From Clonostachys chloroleuca (lineage: Eukaryota; Ascomycota; Sordariomycetes; Hypocreales; Bionectriaceae), in contig JBANAY010000003.1 of NCBI GenBank assembly GCA_037952775.1, forward strand, positions 35,960,001 to 36,024,000: a stretch of 64,000 nt of DNA. The letters are read 5' to 3'. This document shows, piece after piece, positions 45,540 through 56,949 of the stretch. The notes under the pieces were generated by a model, which saw only the letters and a list, made by a program, of their open reading frames with translations, did not search any database and had not been told where the DNA came from. The translations under genes and the position numbers were made by a program. The stretch's first letter is position 1. Each line of letters starts with the position of its first letter.

Positions 45540-46804
45540 ATTTGAGGGGGGGGGGGGGGCAAGATTGGGGAGTTTTCTAGGGTTCGTTTCGGATTGGGTA
45601 ACAAAGACGCTTGTGGTCTGCTTGACTACAACTTTGCGGGGAGAGGAAAGGAAAAAGGCGAGGCTTTCAGTTTGCTAGTTCTTTTACTGCATTGGTATCT
45701 TGGCGTTCGTTTGATTGTTTTGTTTCTGGATACGTTTACTCGGTTTGGTCGACCTGGCTTCGACAGTTTTGCTTCACAGGGATAGACTGGGGGAGGGCTG
45801 ACTATTACATCAAGACATGACTCCATGGATATGACATAGACATAGAACCATCGAGAGGGGGGCATAATTAGAAGGTTTCATTCCTAACGATACACACTGT
45901 ACGACGGGACATACGAATCAATCATGATCGAAATCAAGTGACTTTGCAGTATAAACAGCCTTTGATTTTCTAGCTTTTTTTTTTCATTTCACTCATCGCA
46001 TACGTATAACACTTCAAGTCATCCGTGTTACAAACTTCGTCTCGATGCCAAGCTGCCTGAAACAAAACAGCTCATCTCTGAGCAGGAATTATCTGCAACA
46101 CTGTCGAAAAAATCCACACGAACCCCGAGTTGCCTCTGCAGGAAGCAAAATAAATCAAAAACAGCCCTGTCGGGAAGCCCAAAAATAAATCTCATGTTCC
46201 ATCAAATAAGTGAGCAGGACAAAAAATCAAAAAGGTATGTACCAGTCCTTTCCAGAACGCCCTTTCACCCCCTTTCTCCCATGGCTTACCCGTGCCATAT
46301 GTAAAAAAAAAAAAACCGAACAAGGATAAAGTAGATGCATGAAAACCCAGGGATTAGAGGATTATCTTTCTCCAAAAACAAGGCTGCCATCAAACGATTC
46401 GCCCAACGACGGCCTTTTCCTTGAGGGCATCAGATCGACAAGATTTCGACAACCCTGGGGTAAGAAGTCAATGTGTCCAAAACGATTTAATCAGCTGCTT
46501 CCCCTCTGATAACCATTCAAGATACAGAGACAGAAATAAGAATAAGAATGGGAAGAAGTGGAAAGAACAAGTCGATCACACAACGAGATAGTAGAGATGC
46601 GCAAACACCGCTGCGCTCTCATGGCTTCTGAATGACAACCGTCCGAGAAAAGGTCCAATAGGTACAAGAAAACCAAAGTAAGCGGATTTTGGGGTAACGC
46701 TTCTCAAGTGCACCATGTGAGGGGGTGAGGAAATAGTCCGAGATGAAAAGAGAAGACGAGGAAAATCGAGGTCCTGGGGTCGTTGAGTCCGGTACTCGGC
46801 CGCG
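45540..46804. other. Convergent intergenic region with G14 tract
   Basis: About 1.27 kb between converging stops. A run of fourteen G lies at 45546-45559, just after the upstream stop, and A-rich tracts occur at about 46300-46315. This should be the 3' UTRs of both genes. No gene is supported. Confidence 0.4.
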
Positions 46805-49197
46805 TTATGCTACCTCCACGTAGAGGAGCAGCTTTTCGTTTCGTTGCAAAGCAAAGTCCAGATCGTTGTCACTCATTAGGTTTGGGTTGTCACCAGTCGC
46901 CTCGTCCTTGTAGAAAAGTTCCAACCGCTCTCCAGCGGGTACTTTGAGTCTGTCGCGGATTTTGTCATAAAGCTGTTGAAACTGAATATCGGCTGGTACA
47001 CGGATGGCGATTAAATCGTCGTTGAAGTACATCTTGATTTTCATAGAAGCACCAGACTGGCCCTGGTTGGCTGCTTGGGGTTGGCCGGCTGCGAAATGTT
47101 AGCAAAGGGAAATAAAGGCAGGGGAAGGCGCAGTGGTATAACCATACCTTGCTGACCGCCAGGGTGACGTGGTGTAGCGGATAAACCGCCATATCCACCG
47201 CCATTATTATCTACATTGCGGGATTGTCCGTAGGATATATGTCCAGCATTGTCGATAGATCCCTGTGACCCTTGTGATAATCGATAATCGCCCATCTCAT
47301 TTGGATCACTCTCATAGTCGCCCTCTCGTGGGTGGAAGAATTGCTTAACCAACATGCATCTCGAGATGTAGTGTGGCTGGTTCAATAGATTCTTCACATA
47401 AGCGTCCAGGTTATGCAGCCGCCCCTCCGTGATCGCGTCATTTACATAGTTGACTGGGCCGGGCATGTACGGCAAAGAACGCTTCTGCTGACCAGTGTTG
47501 CCGGCTTCGGCAGGGAACTCGGTGAGAAGTGCGATTTGGAAGTCATAAAAGTCCTCGTAGTACCGCGAAAGTTCCCAGTGTCGACCATCCTCCAGGACTG
47601 CTTCTATCACAAACCAATATTTGTCTTCGGCGAAACAGTACCGGGGAATGCGAGCTGAGATGGGGCAAAGAAGTTGTGAGGAGCCGTCGGGGCCGTGGTT
47701 TTGCTGGACTTGTTGAATGTACTGTTCCTGGTTGGTTCGATGGCCGTTTGGGTTCTGCTGCTGTAAAAAGTAGAAGGATTAGACAAGACTCCAGTCGAGG
47801 GAGACATTCACAATATTCTCGGCAACTTACACCATTGGGAGGAGCAGGGTTTTTGCCATTCTGTTGAAGACTCATGCGGTCCATGGCGTTGGCAAGGCTC
47901 TGTGGTTGCTGAGAGCTGCCACCGGCGCTGGGCGACCCGGGCGATCCAGGACCCTCGAACTTGCCCAGAGCAATACCACTGCTGTTATATTCAGCGACCC
48001 TGCGTTTCCATTCCTCCACCTTGGGAACACCGGCCTTCCTTATCGCCTCCTCCGGGTTTTCGATGGGCTTATCAGTCGCCATATCTCGGATCTCGACAAA
48101 CGATACGGGAATCAATCCAGGGTGACCCAGCCTGCCAATAGGCTTTGCGACGAGCCATTCAGGATTACTCTGAGCAATGATGATAATAGCCTCGCCAGCC
48201 TGTGCATTAAACTCGTCGGCCCGTTCCGCCTTGAAGTCGTACATGACTCTTCCATACACCACAGGGCCCGGAGGCCCTGCTGCCTTTCCTGGCTGCGATA
48301 TCCGTTTCAGAGCCGGTGAGGAAATGGGCTGGGGGGCGCCGATGTGAGACTCGCTAAACCCGGAATCATTATCAGGCAGCTTGATCGGCGATGTGATACC
48401 ACGCACGCCATCCGAATGCCCGCTGTCTCTCTCGGTTCTGCCGAGCGCCTGGAAGAAGGCAACGGGTACCAAGCCCCGCGCGTCAGGAAGCGCGGGGTTG
48501 CATGCCTCGTACCATTCGCTGTCGTCTTCGTTGCTGATGACATGGAAGAAGTCTCCTCGTGAGAAACTCAGCTCTTTATCTGATCGGGCCTCATAGTCGT
48601 AAAGTGCTCTGATGACCTGCGAGAAGCGGTCAGCGCCAGGACCAGGGAGGCTACAGGTAAAAGCAGTCTGAGACGTACCTTTTTGGGGGGAACAATAGCG
48701 ATGGGGGACTTGTGCGCTATGTTTGGATTGTTGCCTTTGTCCTTATCGCCCTTGATGGAGCGCCGTAGAGCCTGGATAGCGCGCATTTCGGTTAGCAGCG
48801 GTCTTTGACCATGCGAGTAGGGCAGAAACAATGAAATAAGAAGAGTAGGAAGAAAGAAAATGACGGGATGTGAAACTGATGTCTGCAACCATGCGAAGTA
48901 GAGGGGCACGGCGAGACTGGCTCAAGGGCAGAATAGAGTGAGCATGTGCGGGGCGAGGGGACTGAGTCGCATCACGACGATGGGCGTCATCACCAGCTCC
49001 GCGTCGCAGAGGCAAGATCCGGGGATAATCACAAGACATGAGGAGAGGGAGGCGAGCCAAAGGAGCGGGCAAGAGGAGGGGGGCGCGGCGGAACAGTGTG
49101 GATGGGTGGCCGGGTGCGTGATGAGAATTGCTTGGTTGCAGTGACGAGCAGGCAGACAAACGAGGGAGCGAGCGAACGAATTTCGACGAACCTTCAT
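46805..49197 (-). CDS. bem1: Bem1 polarity scaffold (SH3-SH3-PX-PB1)
   Basis: Bem1 links Cdc42, its exchange factor Cdc24 and PAK kinases at sites of polar growth, and in filamentous fungi also serves NADPH oxidase signalling. Exons are 49197..49192 (only ATG AAG), 48771..48679, 48616..47831, 47760..47148 and 47088..46805, giving 593 residues. The micro-exon joins MK to ALRRSIKGDKDKG. SH3-1 is at 34-95 (VIRALYDYEARSDKELSFSR), SH3-2 at about 149-207 (VMYDFKAERADEFNAQAGE), PX at about 331-445 (KYWFVIEAVLEDGRHWELSR) and PB1 at 515-593 (MKIKMYFNDDLIAIRV). Intron 1 is 420 bases, by far the longest here. A start at 48786 (MRAIQALRRS) without the micro-exon is the alternative. Confidence 0.93.
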
Positions 49198-52100
49198 TTT
49201 GGTGTAACGAGAGCGTCCAGCTGCGATGACTCGGTCGCAGGGCGTTCGGAATGAAGTCGAAGCCGGGAGAGTCGATCGAGAATGGAACACGAGTCGGTTG
49301 AGTCTGTAGTCTGGTGTAACGGGACGAATGCGAGGAGGCGGGAGGAAGATGGTGTTGTGGGCTGGAGCAAAAGTTGGAGGAGCGCTTGGGACTTGCTTGG
49401 GAACTGGGACGGGGGGCGGGCTGCTGGTGGGAAAGGCAAGGTCCAGCGGCACTTTGGCTGGTTGGTCGGCGCCTACCTCGTAGAGAGTAGCAGTGCTGCA
49501 CCTCTGGCACCTCACGTTAAATAATTCCTACTGGAGGTCGGGCTGGCTGTCAGCTGTGTCTAGTCCCGAATAGCGGCTGGCTCAGTCGGGTGGTGGCCCT
49601 GTAGGCAGGCAGTGCCTAATAAATTACCACCTCCCTATGACAAAAGCTGTCCACTCACGCAGAAAGGAGGGGGCGGGGGTGTTTGTGGCCGCTGCAGGGG
49701 TCGTCGCCCTCCAGGAGTCGGAGTGGAGGGAAAGGAGTGCGGTTAGGTTGAGCATATGGCGCCTAGCCCAAATACACAGGGTTTAGAGTTAGACAGATGA
49801 CGGGCGTTGGAGCCCGGCTGGCACTTTTAAATGGCTGCGCTGTGAGGCGAGGTGAGGTCAGGTTGTCTGGCTCAGCGCCCAGCAGCATCGGCTTTGGCGT
49901 CAATGTCTCAAGACGACGACGGAGCCCTCTCTTTTGGGAACGCAGGCGTGTACTTGGGCTCAGCATCCTCCCCACCGCTCGCCGCGCCAGAGTGACATCA
50001 ACAAAGCGATTGCTACACTGCGACCTCTCAGTTGTCTCTTGCTCCGCTGTTCTCTCTTTCTCCCGTCCCTGTTGTTGGCCGGCACGAGCTTTCCTCAAAG
50101 CGACTAGCCGTCGAAGAACCAAAAAGCAAGAGACAGGGGCGCAGAAACGAGACAGAAGCAATTTCGGCCGTCTCAACAATGGATGCCCAACGGCCCTGGC
50201 CTCCGAATTGGCAAATCCTGAGGTCGTGACCGCACAGCTGAGTCCTGGCGCAATGATCAAACCACCAAACCCAAGCTGCACGCCTTGCGAAAAAGATACC
50301 CAAGTACACTGCAGCCGTTGATGCTAAGCACACACCTACACAATGCCCACGCACAGCCTCTCATGGCGATCTCTTGGTAGCGCTAGTACAAGTCAGGCAC
50401 ACACAGTTACCTAATGCTCCGTCGTCTACATCCGAATCAGACGGGGAGCTGGACGAGCCTTGGGTCAGCCTGTTTGGCGAATCAGAAATAAGAAGCCGAG
50501 GAAAACGGGAACAACGTAATGCAAAGTGCTGCAAGGCGAAGTCTTTGCCTCCACGACCAGCCAACCAACTCTCACACTCAGCTTCTTAGGCTGAGTCTAC
50601 CAACCAAAGGCTCTAAATAAGGGTTCTCCCTCCCAATAAGCGGCCTAAGGATGGGGCCCGACTCTCCCGTAGGCTAACGGGGTCTTCCGACGAGCGCCAA
50701 GCAGACGGAAAGTTTATCGAAGTACGAGGAGCACTTGCTGACTTACCTTGATCTGGCAATAATTATCGCCTTTTTTTTCCCTCTCGCTTTCCCGCCGTAC
50801 TGGAACTGGAGAAGCCGCCTTTTCCAATTCGGGCTCTAAAAAATACAGGGCCCGAGAAAACGGGGAGGGGCAGAAGAGTGGGCGGGCAGTCTAGAATCAG
50901 GAGACTTGGGGCCATGACCACTCCCGACAATGAGAATCACAGCCAGGGATCGATCTGCCCGGAAGCCGCATTCGTGACTCGTATTTCATGCTCAACTTAC
51001 CTGCTTTTACAAGTACCAACCCGAACCGCAGGGGACTGGGGACATCATCCCTCGATGAGGTATAAGGCAGGTAAGGAACAAGGGCTCCAGACCACATGGT
51101 GGCATACATACCCGCAGCCCGGCTGCATCAATGGACAACCATCTCATAATATTACATGGACCACCAGAGCTCAGGTACAGTCTCTCCATTGGTCCTCTCG
51201 AGAATGACCATCCGCGCGTTGTCTCGGCAAATCTTACCCAACTAACCCTTGATCCTAAACCCTGCTCCACTGCCAGAGGTATCACAGGTGCAAAGCGATA
51301 TGCTGGTGCTTTCCATGATCAATGCCGGGTCTTTGTCGATACCTTGCCTACATGATCCCGTGACTCGAGAGTTGCATGAGCATGGGGTTTCCAGGCAGAA
51401 GAAAGCTTCGGTCTCGTTTCCTGTCATCGTTGCGGTGGTTGCAGAAGCTGATCAGTGCGTAGATGATTCCGCTCACACGAATTCATGGTATGCACGGGGA
51501 CCGGTGTGCGCCGAGATTGGGCAAGTAAGCAGCCACGAGTCAATGCGACCTCCGACAGCTCTACACTGATTGGTGCTTTTGACTGAGCAACCTTCTCGGC
51601 TGTTGCTTTGCCATGCTCTCTCCAGCCCAGGCCCTTGTTCCCATGTGCATGGATGAAACACTCGGTTCCGGGATCGTTACGCGGCCATTCCAGAAGCAAG
51701 TAATTAAAAAGAAAGAAGCAGCCCCTGACGATGGTGAAATCCCCGGCATCAAGAGAATACCATGCAAAATTTCATCATTTCAAATTACAACTGCAGCCCC
51801 AGATGCAGATGCACATCATATCACACACCAAAGTCCTCTGACCTGTCACAAGCTGCGAAGGATAGGAATGGTCGCACTTCGTACCCATAGAGGATGCAAC
51901 ATCACTCTCTTCAACCATGATGAGTCTTTTACTATGTCGTTTACTCGCCAAAATACCCATGTCCAGGTTTTAAGATCTACGGGGTGTCCGGATTTAAGTA
52001 ATTTAAAGCAAAATCTTTACGTTTTTTATATACCTATATGCACTACGTAGGTATCCATCGTTAAATGCAAAGACTACCCGAAAAAGACTCCATGCCTCGG

Positions 52101-52618
52101 TACCAAATCGCCTTGACTCCATAAACCTTTGCCAACGGTAAAAATAATTGCAAGCAAACGCGGCGTCTGACCACGTGAAATGAAACGCTGGTCGGCAAGG
52201 AGAAGAATCCAGAGGGCGAGGAGACGCCGGGCCGCTATTGCCGCTTTTGAGCCGAACGTGAAAACTTTTGAAGAAACCAAATCCCATGAGTCCATCTATT
52301 GCTTGAGCCGAACGTGATAACTTGTAAGTAGTAAGTATGTTGCGAAGTGACGATTAATCAAAATTCCCTCGGGAGGATAGATCGGTGGACATGAGGCTTT
52401 GTCGAATTTACACCATCCGAACAAGCGAGCCAGATTAAAATCTACCGTTGTTCAAGACGGCTGACATCAAGGGTCGTGTTGTAGCAAAACATCAATAATC
52501 ATGGCCGCGTGCGCTGTGTCGACTCATCGTGAAGGGGTTGAAGGTCAGGTGTAGACAGAAAAGAAGAATGTGAAGCGGAAAGAAGATGAAGTGACTCGGG
52601 GAAGGGGTGGTGGCCAGA
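49198..52618. other. 3.4-kb region upstream of bem1, no gene seen
   Basis: Long spacer between the bem1 start and the stop of the THP3-like gene, both on the minus strand. Opposing open frames at 49763-50321 overlap each other and have no domain; frames at 50878-52050 are likewise unconvincing. The first part may be the bem1 leader. No tRNA or repeat was found. Confidence 0.4.
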
Positions 52619-54258
52619 CTATATCTGTCCCTTAATATCCACCTTTTGGAAGGCTGCAGCTCGAGCGCCCTCAAACAGAGCGCCGGCCTTGCCTGTCAAA
52701 AATGCTATGTAATCCTTCCGGTCCTCAAGAAGATGCTGACCATTATAGTCGATTATGAACTCCGCAGCATCAGCATCAGACTCGAAGCCGAGCTCCTCTG
52801 TGATGAAGCGCAAATTCAAGTCAGGTTTGTAACTAGAGACTGGTTAGTGGGAGATCTTCAAAAAACGTTGAGCGAGAGGAATTTCTTACGCTTTGCAGAT
52901 GTTGCAGAGAGCAGCCAGACGCTCCCGAACAATGAACATATCCATGAGATAAGCCCCCATGTTGGGAGTGTCCATGTAAAGTCGGAAGAATTTATGGTAG
53001 TTGCCCAAGGCGAGGGCAGAGCGTACATCTAATGCATGCTTGATCGCATGCTCTTGTTTTTCTGCTGTGGTTAGGTCTGCTATAGCGTCGTTCAACCCGG
53101 TCCGGTTGGCAGTGTGAATAAAATAAAGAATACGATATGCCTTGAATTCTATGGGGTTGCCCTTCAAACCCAACGCGTAGAGTGAACGCAGTTGGGTCTG
53201 GCACTGATTATACTCACCAATATCCCCCTTCTCCAAGGCAATCCGGGCATGGATCTCATATACTGAGACGGTGAATTCATTCTTAATGTGTTGCACAGTA
53301 AGGTCCTGGCGCATAGACTTGAGTTGGTCGCAAATGTACGAGTAGTTGCCTTCCTTTCTCCATTTCTTCTTGAGAAGATCGAGAGTCTGCCTGAGAATGG
53401 CCTCAGGTCGCACCTTTGATGGTATAGGAGCCGCTGTGAGACGCAAATACTTTTTCTCCAAAGTTTCGCACGTACCCACAATCGGTCCAGATGAAGGTGG
53501 TGGCGGGCTAGGAGAAGTTCCACGGTGTGCCTTGTATTCGTTCTCGAATCGTCGCCTACGCTTGTTTGCGTCCTTTTGGAACTTACTTGATTTAGTCCTG
53601 GACTCATCTGATGCTAAGCGCTTATCCGGCGAAGTGATCCGATCCTCGAGAGACAGGCGGAAGTTAGTATTAGCCCAAGGGGGCGGAGTGTGCCCGTCGG
53701 AACTCGAGGTAAATTCAGAAGACTTTCGCTTCTTAGAATTAAATAGAGAGCTTGCCGGTGACCCTGTAGCGCTGCGGTCGGCTTTGACCAACACCTGAGG
53801 GGACGGCATAGACGCCCAATCAAGGGTGTACAGAGTTCCATCCTCAGTCGCAGCACGAATGATGGATTTCAATTTAGTTTCGACCTCGGATCGGCTTACG
53901 GAAGGATCATCATTGTCAGGATGGAAGGCACGCTGGACATAATCGCGAACGGAATCGGGCCATTTTACTTTGGCTTGAGAGTGGTCGGGTTTTGCTGCTT
54001 GGCTTTCATGTGTGGCCGGTTGGGCGTGCATAGCTGCTGGCTGCGGGTAACCGGGATATGCTGGGGTTGAGGTGTATGGACCAAAGCCTTGGCGAACGGA
54101 AACAGAAGTGTAAGCAGGGTCTGGCAAATGTTAGTTCGTGATCAAATCGTCGTGTATATAGAGCAGGGAGACTTACTAGAAGGGTAAGAGTGAGGAGCGG
54201 CTGAGGTATGTTGGGCGGCGACGCCCGGCGCTTGCTGAGTCGTCGTCCACCCTTGCAT
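52619..54258 (-). CDS. thp3: Thp3-like Sac3/GANP domain protein
   Basis: Thp3 (LENG8 in animals) acts with Csn12 in transcription elongation and mRNA processing. Exons are 54258..54177, 54120..52890 and 52832..52619, giving 508 residues. The N-terminus is Gln/Pro/Tyr-rich; a Lys/Ser-rich linker with likely nuclear signals (KKRKSS, KRRRRFENEYKAHRG) follows. The Sac3/GANP region starts near VGTCETLEKKYLRLTAAPIP and runs through VRPEAILRQTLDLLKKKW, DQLKSMRQDLTVQHIKNEFT, VYEIHARIALEKGDIGEYNQ and YRILYFIHT, ending with a PCI-like part. The last splice gives AYKPDLNLRFITEELGF. No frame problem was seen. Confidence 0.9.
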
Positions 54259-54751
54259 CCTGATGCGAATGTGGTTTGTGAAGAGGGTATTAATTCGGGA
54301 AGTTGAAGGCAAGATCACGGTCTGACAGCAGCAAGGGAGGAGAGAACGGGTGTGTGGTCGTGATGTGAGATGAATAAAGCAAACTGGAACAGCGGTCGGT
54401 GCGTGAGAAACAATCATTCCAAGACCGAGGATTCGTGGCGGGCTTATCTCGTGACTTGGTGGGTAAAAATCGGCTAAAGTCTACTCTGTCCGATGGATGT
54501 GTCATCCTCCGCCACTGAACTTTGGCAGTGACCATTAACGGGCCCTCATTGAGCAATAGGCGCGGGGCACTGGACAAGGTGAAGCATTGTTATTAAGTTA
54601 GGAAATATCGCAACATTAAGCGCCGCAGCTCGGATATCTATCCTGTCCATCTCTCATTACCGATTGTCCCATTGTTCGCATATAGGGAAATTCTCCCCCA
54701 AGCCTGAGGCACGGCAAAAGCTTAGACTCGCCCCCCTCGACGGCATGACGA
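54259..54751. promoter_or_regulatory. Divergent promoter of thp3 and vps36
   Basis: There are 493 bases between divergent starts. An ATG at 54745, seven bases before the vps36 start and out of frame, opens a 21-codon frame ending at 54810 that overlaps the vps36 coding start. No TATA box is clear. Confidence 0.35.
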
Positions 54752-56735
54752 ATGTTTCTAAAACACATCGACCTCACGACTGCACTAAGGCCATTTTACT
54801 TACCAGATGAGGTGTTGCTCTTTGTACAGGACAATGTGGGCCTCTACGAAGGGTAAGTAGCGATGAATTTGGTTGAAACGCCAAAGCTTGCGGGACATTC
54901 TAACACAAGACAGAAAGTTCAAGTTACCCAATTACCAAAATGGACAGGTATACTTGACAACACACCGCATCTGCTACGTTGATAAGGAAGATCCGCGCTC
55001 CTACTCAGTAGCTCTCGAGCTGAAAGAAGTAGATCGATATGAGTTCTACGCTGGGTTCTTCAAGTCTTCAGCAAAGATCACATTGATCCCAAAGCCCCCC
55101 AAACGCTCATCCATATTACCCTCTGCGGTCTCCGGGGCCAGCCACCAGCGGAACGGATCGTCTCTCACACGCTCAGACAGCCCCAGGTCAAATCCTGAGC
55201 AGTCGCAAGCGACTTCTGCTACTTGGGTTTGCACGATATGCAGCTTCTCCAACCCAGTGCCATCCAACTTCGACCCTGTCACTGCAAATGCCCATACCCC
55301 GCTGCCACCATGTCTGGCCTGCGGTATCAAGCCCACCTTGGCACATGTTCTAAAGGCTGCGATATCTGGAGCGAACAATCGGGCAATGAATACGCCTTCG
55401 TTCGCCAGCTCCCACCCCTCCTTGGATCAATCTGGGGTGGTACCGCGACCTCTCTCGGAAAATCTGAGTCTCGATCTGACATCCAGTCCACAAACTCCTC
55501 AGAACGATGAAGAGAGCACATTTCAATGCCCGAGATGCACATTTTCAAACCATCCCTCACTCTTGTCCTGTGAGATCTGTGGCGCCCCCTAATCTCGCGC
55601 AAACAATCCCCGCCAGATGCCAGGTCGAGTCTGAATGACATCCGCAGCGAGTCCCCAGGCCCAGTCATCGAGAACCCAAAGAAAACCGAACAAGGAAACA
55701 TAAACGTTTCAGAGAGTGTGAAAATCTCGTTTCGAAAGGGGGAGAGAAGATCTTCTATGAGCGCTTAAAGGGATCAATGACACAACGCAAATGGCTCCTG
55801 CAAGACGCACCGCCAGCACCCACAAGAAGCCGGCTGGCCGACGAGGATCCTTCTAATTCCAGCCCTGGACAATCTAGGAAGAAGGCTGCCGGTATTGCTG
55901 GACTCGAGCAGCTGGGCCTGAACATGCGCAAGAACAACGAACTCATCATCGGCAGTGCCTTTGAGGATCTCGAGGCACTGATGGCTTCCGCCAAGGATGT
56001 TGTGGCGTTGGCGGAGAGGCTGTCACGGCAGAACAGCTCAGGAGCTGATGCGATGTCTGCCGAGGAGAACAAGCTACTGGCCGAATCAGCCAGCCAGCTG
56101 GGTCTTATAACAACGAAAGATATTGTCGGGGGTGGCGGAAGCTCTCAGTCGCTGTATCTCTCGGAACTGTCCCGCAATGTAGCCGAATTCCTTACCGACG
56201 ACTCCAGGGGGTCTTGAAACAGGCAGGAGGCATCATAACTCTCGTTGACTTGTGGGCCAAATTCAATCGAGCCAGAGGCGGAGTAGAGCTGGTCAGTCCT
56301 ATGGATTTTGAGAAGGCTGCTCGGATGTGGGAGGAACTGAAACTCCCAGTGCGTTTGAGGACCTTTCGAAGCGGTGTGATGGTCGTTCAAGGACTCGACC
56401 GCACTGACCAAGCAACCATCAAGGCTCTGTTGGCCTGGCTCAAAGACTTACACGAGTTTCCACCCGAGAAAGAAGTACCCTGGGATTGGCAACAATTCGG
56501 CATGGGAGTTACCGCGCAAGAGACGGCGGATAGGTTTGGCTGGAGTTTGGGCGTGGCTGAAGAGGAGCTGCTCATGGCAGAGGAGCACGGAGCCGTATGC
56601 CGAGAAGAGGGCCTCGAGGGACTCAAGTTCTGGGTGAACTATATTGATATGGGCGATGTGAAACCTCCAAAGTCGCAAGCTCAGCGGGATCAAGAGGCCA
56701 TTGTCAAGGCCTTGAAGAAGTCTGGGATGATATGA
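54752..56735 (+). CDS. vps36: ESCRT-II subunit Vps36, three apparent frameshifts
   Basis: Vps36 binds ubiquitinated cargo and phosphoinositides on endosomes and links ESCRT-I to ESCRT-III. Exons are 54752..54852 and 54914..56735, joining DNVGLYEGKFKLPNYQ. The GLUE domain (HRICYVDKEDPRSYSVALE) is interrupted by two NZF zinc fingers (WVCTICSFSNPVPSNF; FQCPRCTFSNHPSLLSCEIC), as in yeast, and resumes at ESVKISFRKGGEKIFYERL. The EAP30 winged-helix part follows (AAGIAGLEQLGLNMRKNNEL; LKQAGGIITLVDLWAKFNRA). The frame fails in three runs, each one base short: C5 55585-55589, G5 55738-55742 and G5 56207-56211. Corrected length is 641 residues. Three identical lesions in a conserved gene point to consensus error. 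Confidence 0.93.
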
Positions 56736-56949
56736 ACGTTGATACATGACATACGTTATCTTTCATTATGATATATAGTGGACTAGGTATAGATTAGAAT
56801 AGCCGCCGCCTCACAACGCCATTGCATTTTATTAAACAAATAATCCGCCACCCCTACTCCTACGTAGACTATAGCCTGAAAGGAACAAAATGAAATTCGT
56901 TTCCTCATAAAAAATGATCCCAATCAAGAATGGCATCATGAGAGCACCC

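Noticed and set aside
49763..50321. Overlapping 170-codon frames on both strands upstream of bem1
   Set aside because: No domain, no family resemblance, mutually overlapping; typical of chance frames in GC-balanced DNA.
55560..56230. Programmed frameshifting in vps36
   Set aside because: Three separate shifts in C5/G5 runs lack slippery heptamers and would make expression negligible; base loss in the consensus is simpler.
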